Positions 15,973-23,285 of a stretch of 23,382 nt of DNA are shown here, piece by piece. This DNA comes from Bacteroidales bacterium. GTDB taxonomy: Bacteria > Bacteroidota > Bacteroidia > Bacteroidales > P3. A program made the translations under genes and the position numbers. Position 1 is the stretch's first letter, and each line of letters starts with the position of its first letter. Where the stretch lies: positions 1-23,382 of the forward strand of contig JAEEIS010000006.1 of NCBI GenBank assembly GCA_016281475.1. The letters run 5' to 3'. A model generated the notes under the pieces. It did not search any database and was not told the DNA's origin. It saw only the letters and a list, made by a program, of their open reading frames with translations.

Positions 15973-16721
15973 ATTGCAGAATGTGTTTTTCTTACTACAA
16001 GAATGCTAATCTCGTATAGCGCATAAATAGGCAGTGCCACCAACGAGAGGGTCATGGCATCGCCTGTCGGGGTGATGACTGCGGCGATGATAAGGATTGC
16101 CACAACGGCATGCTTGCGATATTTGCGCATAAACTCGGGCTTCAGCACCCCCACCTTTGCCAACAGCCAGCAAAGCACCGGCAGTTCGAACACCACCCCC
16201 ATCAAGAAACAGAGCATCAGCAACATGCCGATATACGACGTGAGGGCTATCTGGTTAGGCACGTCAGCACTCACTTGATACGTTCCCAAAAACCGAAAGG
16301 TCAAAGGGAATATAAGGAAATAGTTCAGTGCCACGCCCATAAGGAACATTACATAGCCACTCCCCACCGCACGTATGGCATAGCGACGCTCGTGATCATA
16401 GAGCCCGGGGGCAACAAAATGGAACAACAAGTACAGCAGATATGGCGAGACCACCAACAGTCCCATCCACAATGCCACCCGCATGTGTACCAAGAACTGC
16501 TGTGCCAGTTCCGGATTGAAAAGGTCAATGTGGAAATCGCTTGCCACCCCCGTCAGCCGTGTGAAAAGGCGGTAGGTGACAAAGTCTGGACGGCTGGGAG
16601 CCATCACAATGTAGAAGAGCCAATCCTTGCAGCAAAAGGCGGCAACTGCACACAGCATCACCGCCAACAGGGCTTTGAGCAAGCAGCCCCGCAACTCTTC
16701 AAGATGCCCCCAGAAGTCCAA
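15969..16721 (-). CDS. tatC: Sec-independent protein translocase TatC
   Basis: TatC is the polytopic receptor of the twin-arginine pathway and binds RR signal peptides. The 250-residue product has six transmembrane helices and the conserved N-terminal FWGHLEELR (3-11), whose Glu residues contact the signal peptide. Other landmarks are VSPYLLYLLFHFVAPGL, the helix-flanking FELPVL and the C-terminal ITPTGDAMT (ITPPD region in E. coli). The length is normal. It follows tatA by 6 nt and overlaps NAGLU by 4 nt (ATGA arrangement), giving a three-gene unit tatA - tatC - NAGLU. Confidence 0.95.
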   Translation of the reverse strand: MDFWGHLEELRGCLLKALLAVMLCAVAAFCCKDWLFYIVMAPSRPDFVTYRLFTRLTGVASDFHIDLFNPELAQQFLVHMRVALWMGLLVVSPYLLYLLFHFVAPGLYDHERRYAIRAVGSGYVMFLMGVALNYFLIFPLTFRFLGTYQVSADVPNQIALTSYIGMLLMLCFLMGVVFELPVLCWLLAKVGVLKPEFMRKYRKHAVVAILIIAAVITPTGDAMTLSLVALPIYALYEISILVVRKTHSAI

Positions 16722-16727
16722 TGGCTA

Positions 16728-16934
16728 TCAACTCTCCTCTTTTTTTTCCTCTTTCTTCGACTCGGACGCGTCTTTGCCCACATTCTCATCCAATCCATTC
16801 ATCCCGTCCTTGAAACTCTTCACGCCCTTGCCAACGCCATGCATCAACTCGGGAATCTTCTTGCCACCAAACAACAGTAGCACGACAAGCACAATGACTA
16901 CTATCTCAGTGGTACCAATAAACAATATATTCAT
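16728..16934 (-). CDS. tatA: Sec-independent protein translocase TatA
   Basis: The 68-residue protein has one N-terminal membrane helix ([20 protein letters not shown]), the FG hinge before an amphipathic helix ([17 protein letters not shown]), and a highly charged tail ending in KKEEKKEES. This is the TatA/TatE pattern: TatA oligomers open the passage for folded substrates selected by TatC. No separate TatB is present nearby, consistent with the minimal TatA-TatC systems common outside Proteobacteria. The gene is 6 nt upstream of tatC. Confidence 0.93.
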   Translation of the reverse strand: MNILFIGTTEIVVIVLVVLLLFGGKKIPELMHGVGKGVKSFKDGMNGLDENVGKDASESKKEEKKEES

Positions 16935-17005
16935 CAGTTTAATGTTTAAAGTTTAGGGGTTAGAGATTAACACATTCACACAATATCACAATCATTACAT
17001 TTGTC

Positions 17006-17040
17006 GAATCACTAATCACCAATCACTATTCACTAATCTC
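17006..17040. repeat. Heptameric repeat tract at the end of the aldo/keto reductase gene
   Basis: On the minus strand the tract reads GATTAGTGAATAGTGATTGG and continues with GTGATTAGTGATTC, i.e. near-tandem copies of GTGATTA. It begins inside the last codons of the reductase gene (Ile-Ser-Glu-stop) and continues into the spacer before tatA. Related tracts occur at 22257-22302 and 22325-22352. Confidence 0.6.
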
Positions 17041-18447
17041 TTCAATCATGGCCAATTTGGCAGGAATGTTGATGCGCTGCGGGCATTCGTGCAGGCAACG
17101 GCCACATCCAATACAATGGTCTGCCTGCCGCTGTGGCTCCACCGCATGGTCGTAGCTCTTCAGATATTCACGACGAGCCTTGCGATAGGCGCGGCGCTCC
17201 TCGCTGCCAGCATCTTCGTCGGGCTCTGAAAGCAACGTTCCCTCGTTCACCATCTTGTTGTAATGGGCGAAGTTGCCAGGGATGTCGATGCCGTAGGGGC
17301 AGGGCATACAATACTGACAGCCCGTACAGGGTATCAGCGGATACTCCATATAGCGGTCGGCTATGGAGGTGAGCATCGTCAACTCGTCATCACTCAACGG
17401 CTTGTGTGGCGACATGGTGCGCAGATTGTCCTGCAGGTGCTCCATATAGGTCATGCCGCTCAACACCGTGAGAATGCGCGGCAGATGGCCAGCAAAGCGG
17501 AACGCCCACGATGCCACACTCTGCTGTGGTTCATGCCGTTTCAGCTCCTCGACGGCGAAGTCGGGCAGATTGGCCAGCTGTCCGCCCAACAGGGGCTCCA
17601 TCACAAAGACGGGGATGTCGCGCTTCGCCAGCTCGCCATACAGGTACTCCGAGTTGGCGTCTCCGCTGCCATCCTCTGCCAAGTCGCCGGCATGACGCCA
17701 GTTGACATAGTTGTGCTGTATCAACACATGGTCCCAATGCACCTGCTCGTGCATCGACAACGCATGGTCGAACACCTTCACGTCGCCATGATACGAGAAA
17801 CCAAGATTGCGAATCACGCCTTTCGCGCGCTGCTCCATCAGGAACTCAATCATGCCGCTGTCCACAAAACGACGTTGGAACGCCTCCATCGGCTCCACCT
17901 GGTTGCCAGCCTTATCGCGACCCGGAAGTCCCACACAATGCAGCATATAGAAGTCGAGATAGTCCACCTGCAGCCGTTCCAGCGACTGCTCAAACATCTC
18001 CTTGCTGCCCTTGAAATTCCAGAGCGACGGGTTCTGGTTCGACAGCTTGGTGCTGACAAGGTATTCGTCGCGACGATGACGACTCAATGCCTTGCCCATT
18101 GCTATCTCCGAGCGAGCCTTGCAATAGCGTGGAGCCGTGTCGAACAGATTCAGCCCGTGTGCAATGGCATAGTCGGTCAGCTCATTGATGCGGTCTTGGT
18201 CGAGGTCGCCCTCGCTCTGGTTGCCGTCCTTGCCTTCTTCCAGCGAAGGCAGGCGCATGCACCCGTAACCTAGCAACGACACCTTCTCTCCGTGTGTGCC
18301 CGTGCGATACGTCATCTTATCGGTAGGCACCTCTCCCAGCGTAAAGCCCTCCGCGCTGGTGGCATTGGGATTCTTACAGCCCGCAGCCATTGCCGCCGTG
18401 GCGAGCGCGCCCGCGCCCAAACTCTTCAAAAAATCTCGTCTATCCAT
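17026..18447 (-). CDS. Tat-exported Fe-S aldo/keto reductase, putative lipoprotein
   Basis: The 473-residue protein opens with a strong Tat signal (MDRRDFLKSLGAGALATAAMAAGC). Cys24 after AAG could be lipidated. The aldo/keto reductase barrel follows with all four catalytic residues: Asp103 and Tyr108 (DTAPRY), Lys134 (STKL) and His170 (MLH). The C-terminus adds two 4Fe-4S motifs, Cys374/377/380/383 (CTGCQYCMPCP) and Cys445/448/451/455 (CIGCGRCLHECP). Reductases of this family use NAD(P)H in the cytoplasm, so export of a folded Fe-S member implies a different electron source, possibly the clusters. The substrate is unknown. The gene lies 12 nt after the CPBP gene and 91 nt before tatA, all on one strand. 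Confidence 0.9.
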   Translation of the reverse strand: MDRRDFLKSLGAGALATAAMAAGCKNPNATSAEGFTLGEVPTDKMTYRTGTHGEKVSLLGYGCMRLPSLEEGKDGNQSEGDLDQDRINELTDYAIAHGLNLFDTAPRYCKARSEIAMGKALSRHRRDEYLVSTKLSNQNPSLWNFKGSKEMFEQSLERLQVDYLDFYMLHCVGLPGRDKAGNQVEPMEAFQRRFVDSGMIEFLMEQRAKGVIRNLGFSYHGDVKVFDHALSMHEQVHWDHVLIQHNYVNWRHAGDLAEDGSGDANSEYLYGELAKRDIPVFVMEPLLGGQLANLPDFAVEELKRHEPQQSVASWAFRFAGHLPRILTVLSGMTYMEHLQDNLRTMSPHKPLSDDELTMLTSIADRYMEYPLIPCTGCQYCMPCPYGIDIPGNFAHYNKMVNEGTLLSEPDEDAGSEERRAYRKARREYLKSYDHAVEPQRQADHCIGCGRCLHECPQRINIPAKLAMIEEISE

Positions 18448-18459
18448 AAATCTCCATTA

Positions 18460-19758
18460 TTATTTTATCACAATAAGTGTCGCCGGTCGTGCGTCGCGAT
18501 ACTCAATCTTGAATCCCGACATCTTGTCCAGCATCTCGTTCATCGAATCCATTCCAAGCTTTTCCGCCAGCGGGTTTGAACGTTCCAGACAATACTCATG
18601 CGGCACCATTGTTGAATCGTTCACCTCCTCATATTCCGTAATCAACATATTCCCTTTCATACCAAACCCGCTCGACATAATACGATCCGCTGCCTTAGCA
18701 TAATCGTCACAACCCTCTTCAAACAGCACCTCACGCCCGTCGGGATACACCAGCCAAGCCTCTTTCAGCATCACCTCGGTGGTGTCGAACACCAGCGGCT
18801 CGTCGGCATACTCCTCCACCAATCGCAGGTAGTCCTTCAGCAGCAGGTCATAGCGTAGTTTCCCAGGCACTAAGTTGTCCACCCTGAACACCACTCTCTC
18901 CTCCAGCGCCTCATCCTTAGGCAACCAGTCGGTGTAGACATACTGTTCTGTTCCCGGGACATGCGAAGCCAAATGCGAAGCTATCTGCGCCGGTTCGCCC
19001 ACTATGTAGAAACTGGTCGTGGTCGAATCCAAGTCATACAACCTGTTAGCGTTGGCAATAAGGCTACTATTATCGGCAAAAGGTCTCAACGGCTCGATGG
19101 TGAGGGTATAGTCCTGTGCCTTCACACCGCCTTGCATTGTGTAGCAGGGCAGCGTCAGTGGGTCGTTAAGAAACAGCAGCGGAATCATTATCGCCAACGT
19201 ATTGTTGAGTACATGCAGCAATGCTGCCAGCCAAATGCTGATATTGATGGCCAGCCATGCCAACACCATGGCGAAGCCAAAAATATCGACTAACCCTAGT
19301 ACCATGCCTAAAGAGAAACCGCCGTAGCCCGATATATGGCAAAGGGCAAAAGCAAGCGAGGAGATGAGGGCACACGCCCACATCTGCACCAGCCTGTCCC
19401 TCACGCCAAACCACGCCACCGCCATGGCCGCCACAAACAGCAGGCCCCACAAGCCTATCTCGCTGATGGTAAAGCACGCCATCAGCACCAAACAGACAAT
19501 CGTGGTCCACTTCTTGCCCTCGCCCCACAGTCGGAATGAAAACTCCTCCAATACAGGGGCAAACACACAGAACAGCAGCAGCGACATCACTGGCGCGTGA
19601 CCGAACATCCATTTGGCCATGCCCAGCAGTGTTTCTTGTCCCGCAGGTGCGTTGCCCGTTAGTTCCATTATCCACGAAATCAGCATCGAGCCCAGCCAAA
19701 TGACCAACCCGATCCACAACATCGGCAAAAACCGCTTATCGTAACGTTTCTTCATCAT
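18460..19758 (-). CDS. CPBP-family putative membrane protease with extra C-terminal domain
   Basis: Residues 1 to about 200 contain roughly six membrane helices and the three CPBP (CAAX protease/bacteriocin-processing) motifs: Glu71-Glu72...Arg76 (VLEEFSFR), Phe137...His141 (FALCH) and His182...Asn186 (HVLNN). These form the expected glutamate intramembrane protease site. Residues about 205-432 are a hydrophilic domain that I do not recognise, with beta-like segments such as VEYRDARPATLIVIK-type ends (actual ending IEYRDARPATLIVIK). The total of 432 residues is clearly longer than the usual 200-300. It starts 73 nt after the YitT-family gene and ends 12 nt before the reductase gene. Its substrate is unknown. 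Confidence 0.78.
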   Translation of the reverse strand: MMKKRYDKRFLPMLWIGLVIWLGSMLISWIMELTGNAPAGQETLLGMAKWMFGHAPVMSLLLFCVFAPVLEEFSFRLWGEGKKWTTIVCLVLMACFTISEIGLWGLLFVAAMAVAWFGVRDRLVQMWACALISSLAFALCHISGYGGFSLGMVLGLVDIFGFAMVLAWLAINISIWLAALLHVLNNTLAIMIPLLFLNDPLTLPCYTMQGGVKAQDYTLTIEPLRPFADNSSLIANANRLYDLDSTTTSFYIVGEPAQIASHLASHVPGTEQYVYTDWLPKDEALEERVVFRVDNLVPGKLRYDLLLKDYLRLVEEYADEPLVFDTTEVMLKEAWLVYPDGREVLFEEGCDDYAKAADRIMSSGFGMKGNMLITEYEEVNDSTMVPHEYCLERSNPLAEKLGMDSMNEMLDKMSGFKIEYRDARPATLIVIK

Positions 19759-19831
19759 AATAACTATATTTGTGTTTCTATTTTCCTATCCTACTGGTTC
19801 TGATTGTCCGACCGTTCCGAATCCCCATCAC

Positions 19832-20794
19832 TTATCTTCTCTCCGCCTCGGCCTTCACCTTCTTCTTGTGGCTGTGCTTGGTCCACAGTCCGTACACCTC
19901 GCTCACGTTACCTGCAGTGGTAAAGGCGGGCAGGTCGTTGTCCTTAATGAAAGCGAGAAGTTTGCTAAACTCGTCCTTGGTCAGCAGCACCTCCAGCTCA
20001 ATCGATTTCTCGTTGCTGTAGCCGCCAATCACCTCATACAGCGTGCAGCCACGGTGCAGTTCGTCAATGATATAGCGGCGTATGCGGTCGTACTCCTTCG
20101 ACACAATACACACCCGCTTGCGGTTGTTCAGCGAGGCAGTGAAATAGTCCACCACCAGCCCGTTAATCCATGTGCCGATAAGGCCGATGACCACCATGCG
20201 GAAGTCGTTGATGAAGAATGCCGTGCAGCAAATCACCGCACCCGCTATGCTCACCGACGTGCCGATGTCGAAGTGCAGATACTTGTTCACAATCTTCGCC
20301 AAGATGTCCAGTCCGCCCGTCGAGGCGTTGATGCTGAACATCAGCGCCTGCGCCGCACTCAGCAGCAGCACAAAACAGCACAAGTCCAGCCACGGGTCGC
20401 CCATCACCGACATGGTACCCGTCGTCAGGTTCTCATTGGCAATATTCTGCCACGGCAGGATCACCTCCCACACCTTCGTCAGCGGACCCAGTATCATGGC
20501 GGTATAGACCGTCTTGGCTCCAAACTCGTGTCCAATCAGCACCCATGCCAGCACCAGCAATATGGCGTTGATAACCATAATGATGACCGACAGCTCGATG
20601 TTGATACCCGCAGCCATAAAGATATTGTTCAGCACAATCGACAAACCCGATATCGTGCCGATAATCAGCTTACTGGGCACCAAAAAGTAATATACCGCCG
20701 CAGCGGTGACGAACATACCGAGGGTCATAATGACCAACTCTTTCCAAAACTTAAACGTTTTCACTACGCTCAGCGTATCCAAAAACTTGCTCAT
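19832..20794 (-). CDS. YitT-family membrane protein (DUF161/DUF2179)
   Basis: The 320-residue protein has about five to six transmembrane helices in its first 210 residues, with family segments such as YYFLVPSKLIIGTISGLSIV and NASTGGLDILAKIVNKYL. It ends in a soluble DUF2179 domain of about 85 residues (KRVCIVSKEYDRIRRYI; LHRGCTLYEVIGGYS; VYGLW). This is the typical YitT architecture. Proteins of this family have no agreed transport substrate. It is 55 nt downstream of the polyferredoxin gene and 73 nt upstream of the CPBP gene on the same strand. Confidence 0.88.
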   Translation of the reverse strand: MSKFLDTLSVVKTFKFWKELVIMTLGMFVTAAAVYYFLVPSKLIIGTISGLSIVLNNIFMAAGINIELSVIIMVINAILLVLAWVLIGHEFGAKTVYTAMILGPLTKVWEVILPWQNIANENLTTGTMSVMGDPWLDLCCFVLLLSAAQALMFSINASTGGLDILAKIVNKYLHFDIGTSVSIAGAVICCTAFFINDFRMVVIGLIGTWINGLVVDYFTASLNNRKRVCIVSKEYDRIRRYIIDELHRGCTLYEVIGGYSNEKSIELEVLLTKDEFSKLLAFIKDNDLPAFTTAGNVSEVYGLWTKHSHKKKVKAEAERR

Positions 20795-20849
20795 AGTAAA
20801 TTGAAAGTGATTAATTAAAAGATAATGTTTGTTTTTTTAGTATTAGTTT

Positions 20850-22256
20850 TCAGATTTTTACATGCGTCTCGCGGCCTTCCACATAGATGGCCGAGAAGGG
20901 ACGCACCGGGCAGTAATGCTCGCAAGCACCGCAGCCGATGCAGCGTTGCTCGTTGACAGCCACCACACTATGTCCCGTAGCGGCATCGCTCACTAGGCTG
21001 ATAGCAGCCGTCGGGCAGTGGCGCGAACAGGCGTTGCACTCCACCCCCTGCGCCAGCAGGCAGTTTTGAGGCACCGTCACGGCATAGCCGATACTCGTGG
21101 CACTCCGCAATGCCGCGCCGATAGGCTCTATAGCACCCGTGGGGCACACATCGCTACAGCGCGTACAGTCGGGTCGGCAATAGCCCTTGTCGAAAGCCAT
21201 CTCAGGTTGCAGCAGCGTCCGCAAGTCCTTCGACGGACGCAGCACCTTGCCGGGGCACTCGCTCACACACAGCTGGCAGCCCGTGCAGCGGCTGCTAAAA
21301 TTCTTCAAACTCTTCGCTCCAGCAGGTTTCAGCGGCACTTTGCGGTCGGGCAGCCGCTTATCCTCCAGCACTGCCAGTCCGCCGTCCACCTTCTTCTCCT
21401 GCGCTTCTACGGCCATTGCGGCACCCACAGCGGCAGTGGCAACGACAAACTTACGTCGCGAAGTGTCGCATTGATTATTTGACGCGCCAGACGTCCCCTC
21501 TTTAGAGGGGTGGCCGCAGGCCGGGGTATGTCTATAGCTAATTGCATGCTGATGGCAGTTCTCCAGACAATCCATGCATGCCACACAGCGCGAATAGTCA
21601 ATCGTATGCGTCTCGGGATTGATGCACATTGCCTTGCAGTTACGGGCGCACTTCTTGCAGCCGTTGCACTTGCTGGTGTCAATCACCGGTTTCAGCAACG
21701 CGAAGCGGGAGAAGAAGCCCAGCACCGTACCCACCGGACAGACAGTGTTGCACCACAGCCTGCCCCAGCACAGCGACAGCACGGCAATCACCACAAAAGT
21801 AATCGCCGCCACCCAGAAGGTGATGCCAAAGCCCGACCAGTGGAACACCACATTAGCCATGCGGCCGAAAGCACTATAGGGAGCCACCAGCAGCGCGATG
21901 CCGTTCACACCAAACACCATCAGCAGCACAAACGCCACCAACGCCACGATGCGCAGCACCGTGCAGCCCTTCCTATACTGGAAGCGGTTCTTCTTCAACC
22001 GTCCGCCCAGCCAGCCCCACACATCCTGCAACACGCCCATCGGGCATATCACCGAGCAGTACACACGTCCCAGCAGCAGTGTCAGCAGCAGCAACGCCGC
22101 CACCACCACAATATTCAACGCCAGCACCGCCGGCAAAAACTGTATCTTGGCCAGCCATCCAAGAAAAGGCTGCAACAGCCCATCCTGGTCGGCAAACAAC
22201 GCCACCATGCCCGCAAACACTATGCAGGCCAACACTATTCGTATCTTCTTCAACAT
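20850..22256 (-). CDS. NapH-like membrane protein fused to a Tat-type polyferredoxin
   Basis: This predicted electron-transfer protein (468 residues) has two halves. The first resembles NapH/MauN: about four to five helices, two cysteine pairs (Cys67/71 CSVICP; Cys169/173 CNTVCP) and two cytoplasmic 4Fe-4S motifs (Cys197/200/203/207 and 224/227/230/234). After a linker comes an internal twin-arginine motif, TSRRKFVVATAAVGAAMA (Arg267-Arg268), then a NapG-like part with four more Cys clusters (324/327/330/334; 360/364/367/371; 399 or nearby/407/410/414; 439/442/445/449). The layout suggests electrons pass from a quinone or cytoplasmic donor to a ferredoxin half exported by Tat. The linker is encoded by a palindromic repeat. 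The partner and terminal acceptor are not in the window. Confidence 0.85.
   Translation of the reverse strand: MLKKIRIVLACIVFAGMVALFADQDGLLQPFLGWLAKIQFLPAVLALNIVVVAALLLLTLLLGRVYCSVICPMGVLQDVWGWLGGRLKKNRFQYRKGCTVLRIVALVAFVLLMVFGVNGIALLVAPYSAFGRMANVVFHWSGFGITFWVAAITFVVIAVLSLCWGRLWCNTVCPVGTVLGFFSRFALLKPVIDTSKCNGCKKCARNCKAMCINPETHTIDYSRCVACMDCLENCHQHAISYRHTPACGHPSKEGTSGASNNQCDTSRRKFVVATAAVGAAMAVEAQEKKVDGGLAVLEDKRLPDRKVPLKPAGAKSLKNFSSRCTGCQLCVSECPGKVLRPSKDLRTLLQPEMAFDKGYCRPDCTRCSDVCPTGAIEPIGAALRSATSIGYAVTVPQNCLLAQGVECNACSRHCPTAAISLVSDAATGHSVVAVNEQRCIGCGACEHYCPVRPFSAIYVEGRETHVKI
21495..21526. repeat. Double palindromic (REP-like) element inside the polyferredoxin gene
   Basis: CCCCTC-TTTA-GAGGGG (21495-21510) is directly followed by GGCC-GCA-GGCC (21512-21522) and GGGG. 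It lies in frame and encodes residues about 244-254 of the linker between the two halves of the ferredoxin fusion. Elements of this look are, from memory, common between genes in some Bacteroidales; here it is inside a gene. Confidence 0.6.
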
Positions 22257-22352
22257 ATTAGTGATTAGTGATTGGTGATTAGTGATTGGTGATTAGTGAT
22301 TAGACCAATGATTGCGGCAGCCTCTATTCACTAATCACTATTCACTAATCAC
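22257..22352. repeat. Inverted arrays of a GTGATTA heptamer
   Basis: Six tandem heptamers GTGATT(A/G) occupy 22261-22302. After a 22-nt centre that includes TGCGGCAGCC, the reverse complement TCACTAATCAC appears twice (22328-22338, 22342-22352). GTGATTAGTGA occurs at 22261, 22275 and 22289, so long alternative stems can form. It fills the gap between the small membrane protein gene and the polyferredoxin gene and could act as a transcription or RNA-stability barrier. Confidence 0.65.
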
Positions 22353-22358
22353 TGAATT

Positions 22359-22688
22359 TCATTTTTCAATTTCATTAATTCCCAGCTGCTCGTCCACCTT
22401 GGCCTCAGCCTTGGCGGCACGCTCCTCGGCCCTGGCGACCTCCTTTTTGGCGCGCGACTCCTTCCAGTCGTGCCAGAAATGCACCACATGCACAAACACC
22501 GTCGCAACACCCAGCAGCACCAAGATAACACGGGCCGTGTTAATCTCCTCGGCATGCATTTTTATGGCAAAAAGCACCAAAAACACACACCCCACCATAT
22601 TGGCCATACGGATTTTCTTTTCACCCCTTAGCACAAACGAAGCCAAGAGAATAACTGCGGCGATAACGCCAAAAGTTAAAACACTCAT
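22359..22688 (-). CDS. Small membrane protein with coiled-coil tail
   Basis: From the Met at 22688 the product is 109 residues. It has about three hydrophobic segments (VLTFGVIAAVILLASFVL; MANMVGCVFLVLFAI; ARVILVLLGVATVFVHVV) and a charged Ala/Glu/Lys-rich C-terminal helix (about 78-103) likely to form a coiled coil. The frame extends upstream to 22745, but the promoter box at 22716-22723 lies inside that extension, which supports the shorter start. I do not recognise the family. The last codons are written in a repeated CATTTTTCAATTTCAT word that also occurs in an intergenic position at 9927. Confidence 0.62.
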   Translation of the reverse strand: MSVLTFGVIAAVILLASFVLRGEKKIRMANMVGCVFLVLFAIKMHAEEINTARVILVLLGVATVFVHVVHFWHDWKESRAKKEVARAEERAAKAEAKVDEQLGINEIEK

Positions 22689-22715
22689 ATTCTTTAATGC
22701 ATTAAATTGACGTTG

Positions 22716-22723
22716 CAAAAGTA
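22716..22723 (-). promoter_or_regulatory. -7 promoter box for the small membrane protein gene
   Basis: The minus strand reads TACTTTTG (TAnnTTTG), identical to the SRP RNA box, 27 nt before the ATG at 22688. A -33 element is not clear in the A/T-rich sequence upstream. Confidence 0.55.
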
Positions 22724-22810
22724 CGAAAAAAAAATCACATTTCACTAAATTAACAATTAAAAATTAGAATTCATCTGTCAAACAAAGCCTTAAAACAGGC
22801 TCCATACCTA

Positions 22811-22866
22811 TGAAAATTGAAAATTGAAAGTTGAAAGTTGAAAGTTGAAAATTGAAAATTGAAAAA
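22811..22866. repeat. Tandem TTGAAA(A/G) heptamer array
   Basis: About seven and a half copies of a 7-nt unit, TTGAAAA or TTGAAAG, run in tandem. The array lies in the 22689-23285 stretch, which otherwise holds two promoters, a GGCTGCCGCA word (22867-22876) that is the inverse of one at 22313-22322, a T/C-rich tract at about 22915-22990, and an AT-rich dispersed repeat. I see no supportable gene there. Confidence 0.7.
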
Positions 22867-23105
22867 GGCTGCCGCACCTAGATGATTTTCACCTTTCATT
22901 TATCACTTTTCATTTTTTATCTCCTCTCCCCTGCCTCCCGCCCAAAGCCGCTATATTTCTTACTCTTACCCTCATCTTCTCTTACCCTAAGTAAGAAAAC
23001 GACAGACAAAACACTAGCAATCAGTATAATAAAATCTGAAGCTATGGAAAATGGCTGCGGGCGACAAGAGGATGCGGAGGACATGTATCTTCCTCATAAT
23101 GACAT

Positions 23106-23145
23106 GAATTGCCATCAATTGTACACGAATTATTCATGAATTAAT
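23106..23145 (+). repeat. AT-rich dispersed repeat, copy 2
   Basis: The first 31 nt match the reverse complement of 7591-7621 at 25 positions. It lies about 80 nt before the promoter at 23193-23222, the same arrangement as copy 1 relative to the box at 7498-7505. Confidence 0.45.
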
Positions 23146-23192
23146 TTGTGTTAAGGTTTTGATTTGTTAGAATAAAAAATTGTGTAAATTTG

Positions 23193-23222
23193 TTTGCAAA
23201 TCAAAAAAAATGTGTATATTTG
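23193..23222 (+). promoter_or_regulatory. Bacteroidota promoter of the gene cut by the window end
   Basis: TTTG (23193-23196), an 18-nt spacer and TATATTTG (23215-23222) form a good promoter of the TTTG/TAnnTTTG type. An alternative TTTG at 23189 gives a 22-nt spacer. The ATG of the partial gene is 63 nt downstream of the -7 box. Confidence 0.65.
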
Positions 23223-23285
23223 TAGCACTGAATTGATATCTATCGCTCTAGTACAATAATGGACTGATTTTTTCGTTATCTCGTT

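Noticed and set aside
14410..16026. Long plus-strand reading frame (538 codons) opposite NAGLU and tatC
   Set aside because: It is antisense to a gene with complete GH89 motifs and to the tatC end. The predicted protein is rich in His, Leu and Arg with no domain, as expected from the complement of GC-biased codons.
17263..18273. Plus-strand frame of 336 codons opposite the aldo/keto reductase
   Set aside because: The minus-strand gene has an intact catalytic tetrad, a Tat signal and Fe-S motifs; the opposite frame shows none and has no promoter.
19772..20818. Plus-strand frame of 348 codons opposite the YitT-family gene
   Set aside because: It is His/Gln/Arg-rich and without hydrophobic or domain structure, whereas the minus strand gives a clear YitT protein.
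21510..22268. Plus-strand frame of 252 codons opposite the polyferredoxin gene
   Set aside because: The complement of Cys-, Ala- and Val-rich codons gives a His/Gln/Arg-rich product without motifs.
22257..22352. Possible CRISPR-like array
   Set aside because: The units are 7 nt and contiguous, with no spacers, and no cas gene is nearby.
22689..22745. Longer N-terminus (19 extra residues) for the small membrane protein
   Set aside because: The extension runs through the TACTTTTG promoter box and adds a low-complexity FFF-rich start; the Met at 22688 fits better.
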